DNA of 44,976 nt from Acanthamoeba lenticulata (taxonomy: Eukaryota; Discosea; Longamoebia; Acanthamoebidae), in assembly GCA_002179805.1 (NCBI GenBank), contig NAVB01000325.1, positions 1 through 44,976 on the forward strand, in the 5' to 3' direction. The stretch's first letter is position 1. Each line of letters starts with the position of its first letter. The translations under genes were made by a program, and so were the position numbers. Positions 13,201-24,529 of this stretch are shown one piece after another. The notes below the pieces were generated by a model, which saw only the letters and a program-made list of their open reading frames with translations, was not told the origin of the DNA and ran no database searches.

Positions 13201-16200
13201 CCGACAAGGAGGGCGCCAAGCACATCAGCCTCGAGCTCACCCAGACCATCCACGTACTGCCTTCTCGCTGACCACCACATAGGCCTTACCCCCCCCCCCA
13301 TGTTTGCAGCCAACGGCCATTGCGCCTTACCCGCGGTCATGATGTTCGTGCAGCGCATGTTCCTCCTCGTGGAGCAAGCCGGCCAGCTGCCCAAGTTCCC
13401 GGAGCTCTTCTGGCTCCCGGTGGCCATGACCGACAAGTGCGTCCACAAGGAATTCGTCCCGAGCCGTACGCACTTCTACTCTCCTCCCGCTCCTCGTGTT
13501 TCGCGTGTTCGCATCACATACGAGAGCACCGATTGACTCAACGCGGTCGCGGCTTTGGTTCCCACCATCAGAGCTGATCAACTTCTTCTGGACCATGGTC
13601 TCCCGGCTCCAATCGTCGAAGCAGTTGGAGCCCTTCTGCGCGGAGATCAGCGCACGGTAGGACATCACACGCCCTCCTCCCTCTGCGCGTCCCCCCGCCC
13701 TCCTCCTCCTTCCCCAGCACTGACCAGCGTGCTTTGGGGGAACGGATTAGCAATCCGGACAAGCGGTTCGTGGGTTTCCATCCGCTCTTGACGATGTGCC
13801 TCATCAAGGCCGACCCGAGCCTCAAGGACGACGTCATGAAGGTCTTTACTATTATTTGCCACTTTGTTCTCATCTCCCCCCGCTTTGACGAAGGCCTTCT
13901 TTGCTCACCACGGTGCCTTTGTCGCACACACGACGCGCACAGTTGATATTCGAGTTCTTCAACACGCCGGAGTGGGACGGCATCTTCCAGTGCAAGAGCC
14001 TCCAGCTCTTCGTCCGCAATGCCGTACGTGCCTTTGGATCCACCACCCACCAAACGATGAAGCTCTGATCATATACGCACCACACACATCACGCAGATGG
14101 GCATGCTGCCGGCCTACGTGGACTACATCCACCGCAACCCGGACTTCATCTCCACGAGGTTCCCCGTCATCATCGAGCAATGGTGCGCGGTCCACTCCAC
14201 GAGGAGCCTTTTCATCTTGCGCATAGCAGGCCGGCGCTCAACTGTGCGCTGCTGCTGCTGCTGCTGCGTTTTCTCTTCTCAGGCTGGACTCGCAGCCGAC
14301 GCCGTCCGCTGATGTGCGCGAATGCCTGCTGGGGCTGGACGACATCTACGGCAAGAAATGGGCCACAGCCGCGCAGCTGCAGGCCCACCTCCAGACGTCG
14401 CTCATCGACATCACCGACGACAAGGAGTTCAAGATCACCTTCTACGTCTGGCTCCTCGGCGGTGCGTCCTCGTCCCTCTGTGGTTCCTTCGCTCAAGCCA
14501 CTTCGCATCTGTCTCTCACGACCATGATGACAACCGACAGACAAGGCCAACGTGCTGATCCCGCTGCTCCTGCGCAAGCCCGACTTCCCGGGGCTGGCCA
14601 TCTTCTACAGGCAGCACGCCTCCTCGCAGCTCGAGGAGACCAAGATCAACCTCTTCTGCTTCAACGTGCGTCGTGCTCGGCACGAGGCCTTCAAAAAAAG
14701 GGTCCTAATCCGCGGTTGGTGTGTGTGGCTCGAGCGCAGGACCTGAAGCAAAACATGTGGGGCGGCTCGTTTGCAGCGCGCATTGTCATCAGCCCACCGA
14801 CCGCCTCGGCATCGGGACCCACGCCCACCACGGCGCAGCCAGCGCCCACGTCGGCAGACCGGACCAAGGAGAGCGCGAAGAAGTACGTGGGCTCGAGCTC
14901 TGGCTTCTTGAGTCGAGGTTTTCTCATTGGCTGCTGCTTCTTTACATTTTTCTGCAGGTTGCCGATGGGTCGTTCCGATGACACGATGGACTCGTCGAAG
15001 CGCTCGGCCTCCTTCGACCACGAACGGCCGCCGAGGCTGAGCATCGACGAGGGCGCTCGCTGGAAGCCCGTACGCATCCTTCCCACCCACACACACACAC
15101 ACACCGACCCACTCAAGCCCTCCTTCTACGAGCGGCTTACAATGAAAACATACACCAAAGGAGGAGGACGAGCCCAGCACGAGCATGTCGGCGCGCGTGC
15201 GGGACACCGACCGCGAGGACAAGAAGCTGCGCGTCCCGCCCCCTCCCGCCTCGGCCCGGCCGCGCGAGCGTGAACGAGACCGTGACCGCGACCGCGGACA
15301 CCGTGACCGCGATCGAGACCGCGACCGGGACCGCGACCGGCGAGACAGGGACCGTGACCGCTCGAGGCGGCACGACGACGACGACAAGAAGGGCTCATCA
15401 CGGAGCTCAAGCCACAAGGAGTCGTCCTCCTCCTCGCGCAGCAAGGATCGCAGCAAGCGCCACGACGACCGCGACCGTGACAGGGACCGCGACCGTGATC
15501 GGGACCGCGACCGCGACCGCGACAGGGACCGTGACCGCGACCGCGACCGTAAGCGCAGTGACCGGAGCGACCGGCGAGATCGGTCACACAAGCGGAAGGA
15601 CGAGGACGCCTCGTCTCGCACGAGCAGCCGCGACATGGAGCCTGTCGAGCAGCAGCAAAAGAAGACCTCCGACCGCAGCCACAGCGTCGGTGGCCGGATG
15701 GAGGACGAGGCCGACGACTATTATCAGGGCAGCGGCAGCAGCACGGAGCTCCAACGCGTGTCGTCGGCCCAGTTCCGCAGCACGCTCACCATGACCCGCG
15801 AGGCGCCCGTGCCCCAGAAGGTGGAGAGCCTCGACTCACCGCGCGCTGACTCGGAGGACGAGGACGAGGAGCCGCAGGCGATGATGGACGAGGACCAGGA
15901 GCCGGGCGACAACGACCTGGACCTCGAGCTGGAGCTCGAGCACGAGGAGCCGCTGCTCGAGGAGGAACAGCCGCGGAGCTCCGACGACGAGGCGGCCTTT
16001 GGCATCGAGGAAGACGAAGAGCGCTACGAGGAGACCTTTGACGAGCGCCCGCCCGCGGGCGGCGACAGCCGCGAGTTCGAGGGCTACGCCGACAAGGACA
16101 GCCTGGTGGTCACCTCGTCCTCGGGCCCCTATGGCTTTGACTTTGACGACGTGCTCCTGTCCAAGGACTCGCTGCTTCAGAGCCTCCAGAGCTACAGCCA

Positions 16201-16871
16201 GCCCACCGATGAGTCCGTATCATCGCTGGCGCTAGCTGCTGAGGGCCTCCGCGCCACCAGCACCGAGGATTCCCCGAGGAGCGAGGGCGATCAGCGCTCG
16301 GAGGAGAGAAGCTACAGCTCGGACGTCAACCAAGACCGCGACGCGGACAACCACATAGCGGACGAGGATGACTTTGCTGATGACGACGCCGAGACGCGGG
16401 AGCGCAAGCTCGAGATTCAGGAGTTCTGGCAGCAGGGCGTGAATGAGCTGATCCGAATCCTGAAGAGCGGCAATCACATTTACACGGAGGACCTCTATCT
16501 GCCTCCTGTTGATGATAACACGCTCGAGGAGGTCATTCACTGTGACTCGGACGCCAGCGCGGACGTACGCTTCCCGCTTTTGGGCCAGCATTTGCTTGCG
16601 CCTCTCACAATCTGGTATGGCCGTGCAGGTCAAGATGTATGCCCTGGGCAAGGCCTTGGCCTACTTCCAGCTCCTGCAGGACGCCCTCGACAATCCGAAT
16701 GTACGTACTCCGGTTGGCTCCCCTTTTGTTGTCTGCTCTGACCTGCAGAGACTTGTCTTGCTGGCACAGAACGAGTGGGAGGACCGACGGGAGGTGGAGG
16801 ACCTTCACCAAGGCATCGACGAACTGTTGCGCGGCAGTTTCTTCAAGATTCAAGGCGTTGAGCAGGATTGA
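7222..16871 (+). CDS. FRY: Furry/Mor2/Tao3/PAG1-type cell morphogenesis scaffold
   Basis: Furry proteins are very large helical-repeat scaffolds that bind NDR/LATS-family kinases and MOB proteins and set cell polarity and morphology. The gene starts at ATG 7222 (MEGTIREAEVIKPPQL) and has more than twenty short introns (for example 7320-7344, restoring KSIIPHVEHLL). The N-terminal part includes LLAIADAILDWRRQEKQ and LREYIFFHSVNELCLEK, equivalent to the DWYRRQ / DFIFCLVLVEVL region of animal FRY. Further on, MIFKNVEWILPWIDTL, HNQTIEIQKIWCTLARK and NVKTILEYFLDEA match FRY segments of the form YVVPWLQ...EIEKLWTALC...NVILDFL. From about 14500 the helical repeats give way to low complexity: a Pro/Ser/Thr linker, an Arg-Asp dipeptide run (about 15265-15560), acidic stretches, and a final helical segment (EFWQQGVNELIRILKSGNHI ... 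FFKIQGVEQD). The stop is at 16869-16871. Individual splice sites were not all checked. Confidence 0.85.
15265..15560 (+). repeat. Arg-Asp dipeptide repeat tract in the Furry tail
   Basis: Repeated hexamers of the type CGCGAC/CGTGAC/CGGGAC/AGGGAC encode an almost pure (RD)n stretch in two blocks, about 15265-15360 and 15465-15555, split by a Ser/His/Lys-rich piece. Codons vary between units, so the dipeptide appears kept at protein level rather than by fresh slippage only. Confidence 0.9.
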
Positions 16872-16976
16872 AGCTCTTGTGCGAGAGGGAAGGATTTTCT
16901 TTTTCGGATTTGCTAAATAAAAATAAAAAAAAATGACAAAAAATGGTGTCTTCTTGTTCTCGTTGTTGTGTTGTGC

Positions 16977-19900
16977 CTACGAGGCAGATATTTCAGTAAG
17001 GGGAGTAGCCGACGTGGGCGTGGGCGGCATCGACGAGGAGGAAGCCAGCAAGGCGTCGGCTGAGCCGACAACGTCCATGGGGTCGACCGAGGCAGAAACG
17101 TCGCCCATCTCGACGCGCATCACGTCGGGGATGGCCAGGTCGTCGCTGCCATAGTGGACCAGCTGGCTGTCGCTTCGTCGCCGATCGACGCTGGCGCGCG
17201 AGTTCCTTCTTTCCCGCTGCTGTCGTAGTGTCGGCGTGCTGTGGTGCTCGTCCTCTCGCCTGCCGCCGCCCTTGTTGTTCTTGTTTCCTCCGCTGCTCTT
17301 CCTGTTGCCCATGCTTCCCCTCCGCCTGGCCTTGGGCTCGGTCGGGTTGTACACCGTCTCGTAGCGTGAGTGCCTGAGCCACGCCCCCCAAAAATCCGTG
17401 TTAATTGCGGTCCTCCCGCATGCGAATGCAGCGCTGTTGACGTACCTGCGCACAAAGGCCTCGTCCGACGTGTCCTCGCTGCTCGAGCCTTCGTCGGGCA
17501 GGGCCGCCAGTGTCTCGGCGTCGAGCTCCACCACTCCTGCCACTTTTTCTGCGCGAGCGTAATGGGCGGTGAGGCCAACAAAAGTGTAAAAGGAGTAATT
17601 TAAAAAATTAATGAATAAAAACGAATAAATGAAGAGTGGAAGTACCTGTGGCAACGCTGTCACCGTTGGACTGCCGCTCCCGACCATACGGGGCCGCGTT
17701 GACGGCGGGCGTGTCGGTGACGATGCGCCAGGCGGGCGTGACGACCTCAGGCTTCTCGGGAACGACGATGCGGTGGACTTGGTCATCAAAGACCACCCGC
17801 GAGATGTCAAAATCGCTCGTGCGCAGACCCTTGGGCGTGCGCGTGCTGCGGGGCCCCCCCGGGGTGCCTCCCGCCTTGCTGCTGGCATGATCGCGCTGCT
17901 TCACCTCGGGCGTCGGCATCTCTCTTCCGCCGCCGCTGCCGCCCTTCTTGCTGACGCGCATCTTGAGCGTGTTGCGGTAACGCTTCTTGAGGTGGGGCAC
18001 GAGGTCCAGCTGGGTGGACCGCACCCAGCGATTCTCCGACTCGGCACGACCCTTGTAGTGCACCAGGTACTCCCACTCGTTCGTGCCCTCCACCTTGCAC
18101 CGCGCGATGATGCGCGAGATGGCTGGCTCCTCGCCCTTCTTGGTCTGCCGCAGCTGCTTCTATTATGCCAAAGAAAGACGATAAAAATGGGGGAAAAGGT
18201 GAGCTAAGACGTCGCAAGAGGGAAGAGGGCGGGAAGACGCACGTAGGCCTTGTACTTCTCCGGGTCGCACGTGGCGCAGCAGCAGACCCCGCGGCAACGC
18301 GGGCAGGCCCACTCGCCCTTGGCCTTCTGTAGTACAACGATCTCTTCGTCATAGTACTTCTCCAGACACCGCTCGCAGTACTGCATCCGGCACTTCGGGC
18401 CCCTGCAACGGAGATCAAGAAATCAATAAACAAATGAACAAAACTCCTCTTTAGAAAATAAAGAGCGCAGTACCCGCTAACACCGTCGCAGCACATAATG
18501 ACGGGCTTGTGTCGGAGGCACTGGTGACACCATTGGCTGACGGGGATGCGTGTTTGCTTCCTGGACAGCCGCCGGGCCTTCTTTTCGCCCTTTTCGACGT
18601 CGGGCTCCTCGCGCTTGCGCTTGGAGCAGAGGCCAGAGCCCTCCTTCCACAGGGGGTTCTTCCGCGCCTCGCTCTCAAAGTCCTGCACGAGCTCCGAGCA
18701 CTCCAGATCCTGCGCCCTCTCCCACGAGTTCTCCGAGTCCGCCAGCCCCTCCCACTTGACCAGATACTCCACACTCCCCTGATTATCGCCCCACGAAAAT
18801 GTCAGCCATTTAAAAACAATAACCGAAAAAAAAAGGAAAAACAAACCTTTCGTATTCGCTTACTCATGATCTCTTCGATGAAGTACTCTTGAGCCTCATC
18901 GTCCTCCTCGCCAAGTACTCTCTGGTCGGTCCTTCGTTTGTTCTTGTTTTCAGCTCGCTTGTCGCCTCTCACGTCCTTGTCGCCTTCGTTGTCCTTGCCT
19001 CGAGAGGCGTCACGGTCACTCGGGCTCGAACGCTTCAGAGCCCAATAGCCGGATCCTGCAAAAGCATCACATAAAAATGAAGTACCAACATCCCGTCAGC
19101 TTGCTGGGTGCGCACGCGGCAGGCCTGAAGGTGATCTTTGGGAGGACCAACCTCGTTGATGTGACTGAAACAGCTCGGGGTGGGTAGATATCTGCGACAT
19201 GACGGTGTTTCCCCACGTTGGCGTTCCTACATGATGGTAAAGAAAGGGCGTAGGTTGAGGTTGGCGCGGGGCTACGGCGGTCTAAAGGCAAGGGCAAGGG
19301 AGGAGGGGAGACGAACGGGCCCGCTCGGGACAAATAGAAGACCAGTGGTGATCAATGAAAGCGCAAATCTCAGATTTGCAATGAAAATACTGCCGCTGGT
19401 GCAGAATCTCCAAGTTGTAGAGGGCGGTTAGAATAATGTCCATCCTGTGCGGAGTTGTTTTGTGAGACCGCCACCTCGCTTATGCTCAGGGTAAGAAAAA
19501 AAAAATGACAATCACAGGCCCATACCAATTCTTGGCGTGTGTTTCGCCCGTTTCGCAGTTGGAACACTTGAGGTGGCATTTCTTCTGTAATGCGGCGTAG
19601 GAGGGCTGTGGCTGAGGTGTGAGAACAAGCTTTGTAAAGGTATCGCGCGAGGACCTACCAATTGCAGAGAGGTTCCACAGATGAAGCATTTCATTTCCAC
19701 CAATTTCGTAGTTGCGTTGGCGTCAGACAGCTCGTCCGTTGAGATGAGGATGGACGATGACGAAGAAGAAAGAGATGGAGAATTTGAAGTTCCGCCTCCA
19801 TCGATGGTACAGTCATGCGGGACGAGCGGAATGCGGAAGGCCTCTACCCTGCTTGATACATTCATAAATCGCTTATCGGTTGAGGTTGTGATTACCGCGA

Positions 19901-20030
19901 ATTCTTCGAATTCACTGTCAGGGGTGCGGTCTTCAAGAGCGAATGGACCTCGCCTCCAAGCATATCGCCCTTGCAAGGGCCTCATCATCGATGGAGAAGT
20001 GCCATTTGGCGTTAAAACCAGGTGATCCAT
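16977..20030 (-). CDS. Chromatin protein: ASH2-type finger and winged helix, chromodomain, CDCA7-type 4CXXC_R1 domain, second chromodomain
   Basis: Ten exons (20030-19659, 19611-19526, 19444-19317, 19226-19152, 19055-18847, 18778-18474, 18402-18243, 18159-17646, 17548-17446, 17373-16977) sum to 2349 nt, 782 residues. Residues about 113-153 hold a Cys finger (KCFICGTSL ... KCHLKCSNCETGETHAKNW). Residues 154-235 resemble the ASH2L winged helix: SEICAFIDHHW, TPTWGNTVMSQISTHPELFQ, GSGYWALK. Residues about 275-318 are a chromodomain (EYFIEEIMSK, EYLVKWEGLADSENSWE). Residues about 371-445 are a CDCA7-type cysteine-rich domain: WCHQCLRHKPVIMCC, CRMQYCERCLEKYYDEEI, WACPRCRGVCCCATC. Residues about 446-500 are a second chromodomain (ISRIIARCKVEG, EYLVHYKGRAESENRWV). 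The rest is basic and Ser-rich. Expected role: nuclear reader of histone or DNA marks. It runs tail to tail with Furry, 105 bp apart. The GTTCGT donor at 19316 is the weakest junction. Confidence 0.85.
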
Positions 20031-20647
20031 CTCCACTAGATAAACATGGGGTGATGCGTTCTTTTTTGTGGGTGGATCTCTTAAGGTGGCTCCACGGGAA
20101 CGTGTCGACGTGGCCCTTTGGCCGGAGTTATTAGACGCTGAACTGCACGAAACTTCTGAGAAATATTTTGATGGAGCACTTGTCTGTGCGGCGATTTGGA
20201 GAGGCCGTTAGGTTGGTCCAGCCCAGCAAGAAAAAACGGCCCAGCAGCACTCTAGAACTCAGCCCTGCGTCAGTTGCGGGCGGGAAGTTCGCTCTGGTTT
20301 ACTGGGCCAATCAAGAAATCTGCAGTGATTTGCCCTGAATTGCACAAAATGTCGACATAAAAGAAATTAGCGGTACTCCGTGGCGCGCAACAACCAACGG
20401 ACGAGGCCTCGCGGAAACCAAGGCGCGCGAGAAGTGACTGCCGGGGAGACTTCAGTTGCGCTTGGCTTCTTGCTGCCCTGTCGAAGGAGTGCTTCCCGCA
20501 TTTGATCCTACGCGACTTGAAAAAGCAGTGTGCAACACACTCGCCGATTCTCACACACACATCCTCGGTGGGTCACCGACGAACGACGGCGACCTTTCAC
20601 CCACTTAATTAATCGAAACATTTTTTCGCGATAAGCAGCACTCCACA
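20031..20647. other. Divergent intergenic region upstream of the chromatin and four-TM genes
   Basis: About 617 bp separate the two start codons. The 50 bp before 20648 are AT-rich (TTAATTAATCG and a T-run) and may be core promoter for the intronless membrane gene. An open frame of 96 codons on the minus strand (20270-20560) has no recognisable features. Confidence 0.5.
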
Positions 20648-21640
20648 ATGTCGTTCTCCCCGCGCTGGCTGACCAGGCAATGCATCGCCTTCGTGATGCT
20701 TATCTTCCTTGCGATCTTCCTCATCATTTCCCTCTCACTTCCGTGGTTTGGAATCGTGCAAAACAACGTGCCTCATCCAACATCGGCGAACGATACGATG
20801 GCTGCCATCGTGGGCGTCTTCTACTGGACGGGCTATGCGACTGCCGTTGCGCCAAACTACACGCAGTCCTATGCCACGCACAAGGACTGGGACGAGTTCC
20901 CCACTGATGGGCCCAAGACCATTTACATGGTTTGCATGGCTTGCGCGCTCATCGCGCTCATTCTCTCGATCGGTCTGGCCTTCTTCGTTCTCGTGGCCTC
21001 CATGTTGAAGAACTCTCGGCGGTGGTTCGAGCTGGTTTGCTGCGGCAAGACCAGGTGGATCCTCTTCGGCGTTTCGCTCGTCATCGTCCTTTTCGTCTTC
21101 CTCTCTTGGGTCATCTTCTTCGGATTCTCCAAGGCCCTCGGTGATGACGGTTCCATTTGCCCCGATCCCGCGTACGTCGGCACCAACCGCCTCTGGTGCG
21201 GAGCCTTCCTCGGTGCCAACGCCACTCTCGGCCGCCTTCACTCCCAATACGCTTGGGGCCCCAATGTCGGCTGGGTCTTCTCCGTCTTCAGCATGGTCTG
21301 GGCCCTTGGCGTCTCGTTCTTCCTCTTCATCGTCAAGCCCTACGAGAACTACCAGAAGCTGGGCGATGAGAACGATAAGCACGAGCGTGAGGCCTTCGCT
21401 CCCGGTGCCGGCGGCGGCTATGGTGGCGGCGGCTATGGTGGCGGCGGCTATGGCGGTGGCGGTGGCGGTTACGGCGGCGGTTACGGCGGTGGCGGCTACG
21501 ACCAGCGCGGCGGCGGCGGCGGCTACGGCGGCGGCTACGACCAGCGCGGTGGTGGTGGTGGCTATGGCGGCGACGAGAAGTACGGCGGTCGTGGCTACGA
21601 CAAGTACGGCGGTGGCGGTGGCGGCTACGACAAGTACTGA
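20648..21640 (+). CDS. Four-helix membrane protein with Gly/Tyr-rich C-terminal tail
   Basis: A single uninterrupted frame of 330 codons, unusual beside intron-rich neighbours. Four hydrophobic segments are visible: residues about 10-38 (CIAFVMLIFLAIFLIISLSL), 95-120 (MVCMACALIALILSIGLAFF), 137-162 (ILFGVSLVIVLFVFLSWVIF) and 212-236 (VGWVFSVFSMVWALGVSFFL). Loop 1 carries possible N-glycosylation sites (NDT, NYT); loop 2 has two Cys (ICPDP, WCGAF) that could pair. The topology is tetraspan, claudin/PMP22-like in layout, but I see no family signature. After a charged linker the last 75 residues are GGGY/GGGGY repeats broken by DQR and DKY, ending YDKY. This tail is likely cytoplasmic and disordered. 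The function is unknown. The lack of introns and pyrimidine-rich 3' flank may point to strong expression, which is inference. Confidence 0.85.
   Translation: MSFSPRWLTRQCIAFVMLIFLAIFLIISLSLPWFGIVQNNVPHPTSANDTMAAIVGVFYWTGYATAVAPNYTQSYATHKDWDEFPTDGPKTIYMVCMACALIALILSIGLAFFVLVASMLKNSRRWFELVCCGKTRWILFGVSLVIVLFVFLSWVIFFGFSKALGDDGSICPDPAYVGTNRLWCGAFLGANATLGRLHSQYAWGPNVGWVFSVFSMVWALGVSFFLFIVKPYENYQKLGDENDKHEREAFAPGAGGGYGGGGYGGGGYGGGGGGYGGGYGGGGYDQRGGGGGYGGGYDQRGGGGGYGGDEKYGGRGYDKYGGGGGGYDKY
21411..21636 (+). repeat. GGY-type tandem codon repeat
   Basis: Imperfect repeats of GGCGGCTAT/GGCGGTGGC units encode runs of Gly broken by Tyr, with YDQRGGGGGYGGG occurring twice. It is the low-complexity tail of the four-TM protein. 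Confidence 0.9.
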
Positions 21641-22229
21641 GTGCGCGTTTCGGTCGTTGCTGTCTTCTTCCCTGTCTTCCTTCTCCAGAGCCTGTCCTAT
21701 CCTCCCGTCGTTTCTTCTTTCTCTCTCTTTCTCCCTCCTGCCCGTGTCCCTCTTCTCTCGGTGCGCTTCCCTTGAGCGGGGCTCACCGAGAGAGGATAAG
21801 TTGTAAAGATGAGCTTTGTTACCCCCACATCCCATGATGTGCTGGTGTTGTTTGTGTCTCCTTGTATTCGTTTGGGGCTGTGCATCCCCAGCCCACGCCC
21901 AACACAAGTTGCGCCAAGCAAGTTGCCCTATTTTCTTCTCTTTTTCTTTTCGCAGTTGCAAGGGCTCGTCGCAGGGCGCCGTCTTGGTTGTCGTTCGCCT
22001 GGCGCCTTCGCAAGGAGAGGAAAGAGAAAGAACCACAGCAACAAGAACAGTCGCTGCACAAGAGGGCAGCGGCGTGGCATGCAATTTTTGATGAAGAGGC
22101 GGAAAGAAAATGAAGGCACTCAGCCGGTATGTCAGAACATGGATGGATACTGAGGCGAAAGATAAGGCGTAATTAACAACTTGCTCTTTGGATATCAAGG
22201 GCGCTGCAGCGGAGACGGGAAGGTCAAAC
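21641..22229. other. Intergenic region: 3' flank of the four-TM gene and 5' flank of the kinase gene
   Basis: The first 110 bp are a C/T-rich tract typical of a 3' UTR. Positions 22100-22200 contain a possible 5' leader: ATG at 22110, a GTATGT donor-like site and a TCAAG acceptor-like site at 22199. The upstream ATG does not join in frame with the kinase under a simple splice. No other gene is supported. Confidence 0.5.
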
Positions 22230-24363
22230 ATGTTTCACAGTGGGCCGCCCGAAATCGCGCCTGGTGAAATCGAAAAGCTTGGTGTTCTTGGTGATGGATC
22301 ATTCGGCACCGTATTTAGGTGCGTCGTGTGCGCTTGGACAAAAATTTATGGGTGACCGAGCTAATCTCTTGATGGTCTTTCTCTCAGGGGGCGTTGTCGA
22401 TCGCAGGAAGTAGCCATCAAGGTTCTCCATCGACAAGATCTGGATGAACATTCGCTCAATGCCTTCCGAAAAGAGGTGGAGATTGTGAGCCGCATCTTCC
22501 ACCCCAACATTCTGTTGTATATGGGTGCCTGCACGATACCCGGCCACATGTGCATTATCACCGAATTGATGCCGAAAGGTGACCTCGAGTCGCTTCTGCA
22601 CGATGAAAGGGTACCAGCCTTAAGACTTGAACGTTACCAGCACCTCAGACAAGGCCTCTTGTGCTCACCTCTGCCCAAAAGGCAACTCTGCCGCTTGTCA
22701 TGCGCATGCGAATGGCCAGGGACGCGGCCCTGGGAATGACCTGGTTGCATTCTTCCAATCCCGTATTTATTCATCGTGATCTTAAAACCTCCAACTTGCT
22801 GGTGGGTGAAGACTACAACATCAAGCTGTGCGATTTTGGGCTCAGCGTACGCTGTTGCCCACCCCTCGCGAGTACTTTTTCGTAGCGCCAATCTTACCTG
22901 CGTGTCTGTCTGCAGCAAATCAAACAAAGGGGGGAGAGTCTGCGCGATGGTGTCGAGGGCGCCAAGGGCACGCCGTTGTGGATGGCGCCTGAGGTGATGG
23001 CGGGCGAGATCTTTAACGAGAAGGCTGACGTCTATTCCTTTGGCATCGTCCTCTGGGAGATCCTCACACGCCAGGAGCCCTTTAAAGGTACGCGACACAC
23101 CCTCTTGTCCCACTCGCTTGCTCGTCCGTGTGGCGCTAACTGTGCGGCCAACTCCTCCCACGACCTTAGAATTCGACAACTATGAAGAGTTCAGGAATGC
23201 CATCTGCAATCGCCACGTCAGGCCCGTCATCCCGCCGGGCACGCACGCCACGCTCAAGGCCCTCATTGAGGCCTGCTGGCAGCACGACCCCACCAAGAGG
23301 TTCGGCAGCTTCACTGTCCTTCACTCTTCCCCTTTGTGAGGCAGGAGCTCATCTGTGGGATCTATCGTCGACTTCCAGGCCTGCTTTCCCGGCCATTGTG
23401 GCGGCGCTGGAGTACATCATCGTCGACACCGGCATTCTCGACAACCATGGCCGGAAGTTGTGGAAGGACTATTTCCTCAAGAAGGTACGCCAGCTCTCCG
23501 CAGTGAGGGTCATGAGAGTCTTTTCCACTCATCAACGAAAACAACGAAAAACAACAGGACAAGGTGGCATGGACTGACTTTATTCGAGTCTTTTTGAACG
23601 TGATGCCCTCCAACGACGACCCGCAGACTCGCATGCTCAACGTCAATTGCCTCAAGGCGCTCCTGAGTACGACCCAGGCGCCCAACCTCTCTTCTCCTTC
23701 TCCTCTCTCATTTTTATACCCCACAACTGTGTTGCAGTCGAGAAGGGCAGGGATCATGAAGAAATGGTGTCCATGGAGGGCTTCGGCAACTTCCTGTCGT
23801 GGTTCGGCCCCATGTTCTCCGACCAGCTCCCGCCCCTCATGGAACGGGTAATCCGCCACTCCATTTCCTCCTCTTCCCTCTTATGTTACCCTCGCAGCCT
23901 GCTGAGCGCGCCCGTGCGTTGTTTGTTGTTTGCCACCAGATCCGATCGGTCCTGCGGAAGAGCTACTTCCACGGCGATATCAGCACCAGGGAGGCCGAGG
24001 GCCAGCTGGCCGGCAAGCAGGTAGCCCTCTCCCCCTCTTCTTCTCCAGCAGGCGACGGACGCTCACCACGTCACCGCGACTGGTTGCGGGACCAATCAGG
24101 TGGGCACTTTCTTGGTCCGCTTCAGCACGTCGTCGCCAGGCTTCTACACGATCTCCAAGGTCGCGGCGGACGGGTCCATCCAGCACCAGAGGATCATCCA
24201 CCACCCCAACCAGCCGGCGTTCTACATCAACAACAGGGCGTTCGCGTCGCTGGAGGACCTCATCAACCAGAGCGCGAGAGAGCTCAACCTGGTAAGCGCG
24301 TGCTTGGGCTCGCGTTTCTCGTCCCTCTTCATGGAGCAGAGCATCTCTGGCTACGTTCAGTAG
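22230..24363 (+). CDS. Shk-type protein kinase with C-terminal SH2 domain
   Basis: Ten exons (22230-22318, 22388-22610, 22682-22846, 22916-23087, 23170-23299, 23379-23484, 23558-23666, 23738-23847, 23940-24020, 24100-24363) sum to 1449 nt, 482 residues. The kinase domain is complete: glycine loop GDGSFGTVF, lysine in VAIKV, catalytic [13 protein letters not shown], and WMAPEVM. The C-terminal SH2 domain starts [15 protein letters not shown] and has the phosphotyrosine-binding arginine in FLVRFS, then FYTISKV. Kinase followed by SH2 is the layout of the Dictyostelium Shk family (TKL-group, dual specificity). The end, LGSRFSSLF...GYVQ, also resembles Shk C termini, so I read through the GTAAGC at 24292 and place the stop at 24361-24363. 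Role: phosphotyrosine-linked signalling at the membrane or cytosol. Confidence 0.93.
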
Positions 24364-24529
24364 TCATCAGCCACGCGCATCTTTGTGGATTTAAAAAAAA
24401 CCAAAATGGGGGAAATAGACGTTTTCCTCCACCTTTGCTTTGTACAAGAACAAGCGGCGAAACGTCTTTTCATCTTTGCTGCTGCTCAATAATCACTCAT
24501 CTCGCGGCCGCGTGTGGCATCTCAAGGCA

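Noticed and set aside
13291..13300. Homopolymer C/G runs (also near 33583, 39908, 40449, 41809 and 42880)
   Set aside because: Most lie in introns or flanks as part of pyrimidine tracts; no sign of quadruplex arrays or regulatory function beyond that.
20270..20560. Minus-strand open frame of 96 codons in the divergent region
   Set aside because: No domain, no splice context and an ordinary composition; it overlaps the likely promoter region.
21411..21636. Regular short repeats considered as a CRISPR-like or minisatellite array
   Set aside because: The units are in-frame codons for Gly/Tyr in a clear coding sequence and there are no unique spacers.
21862..22113. Plus-strand open frame of 83 codons before the kinase gene
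   Set aside because: It begins at a non-ATG codon, is basic low complexity and does not join in frame with the kinase.
20735..22231. Minus-strand open frame of 498 codons
   Set aside because: It is antisense to the four-TM gene and its GGY repeat, giving Ala/Val-rich filler; the sense frame has real membrane segments.
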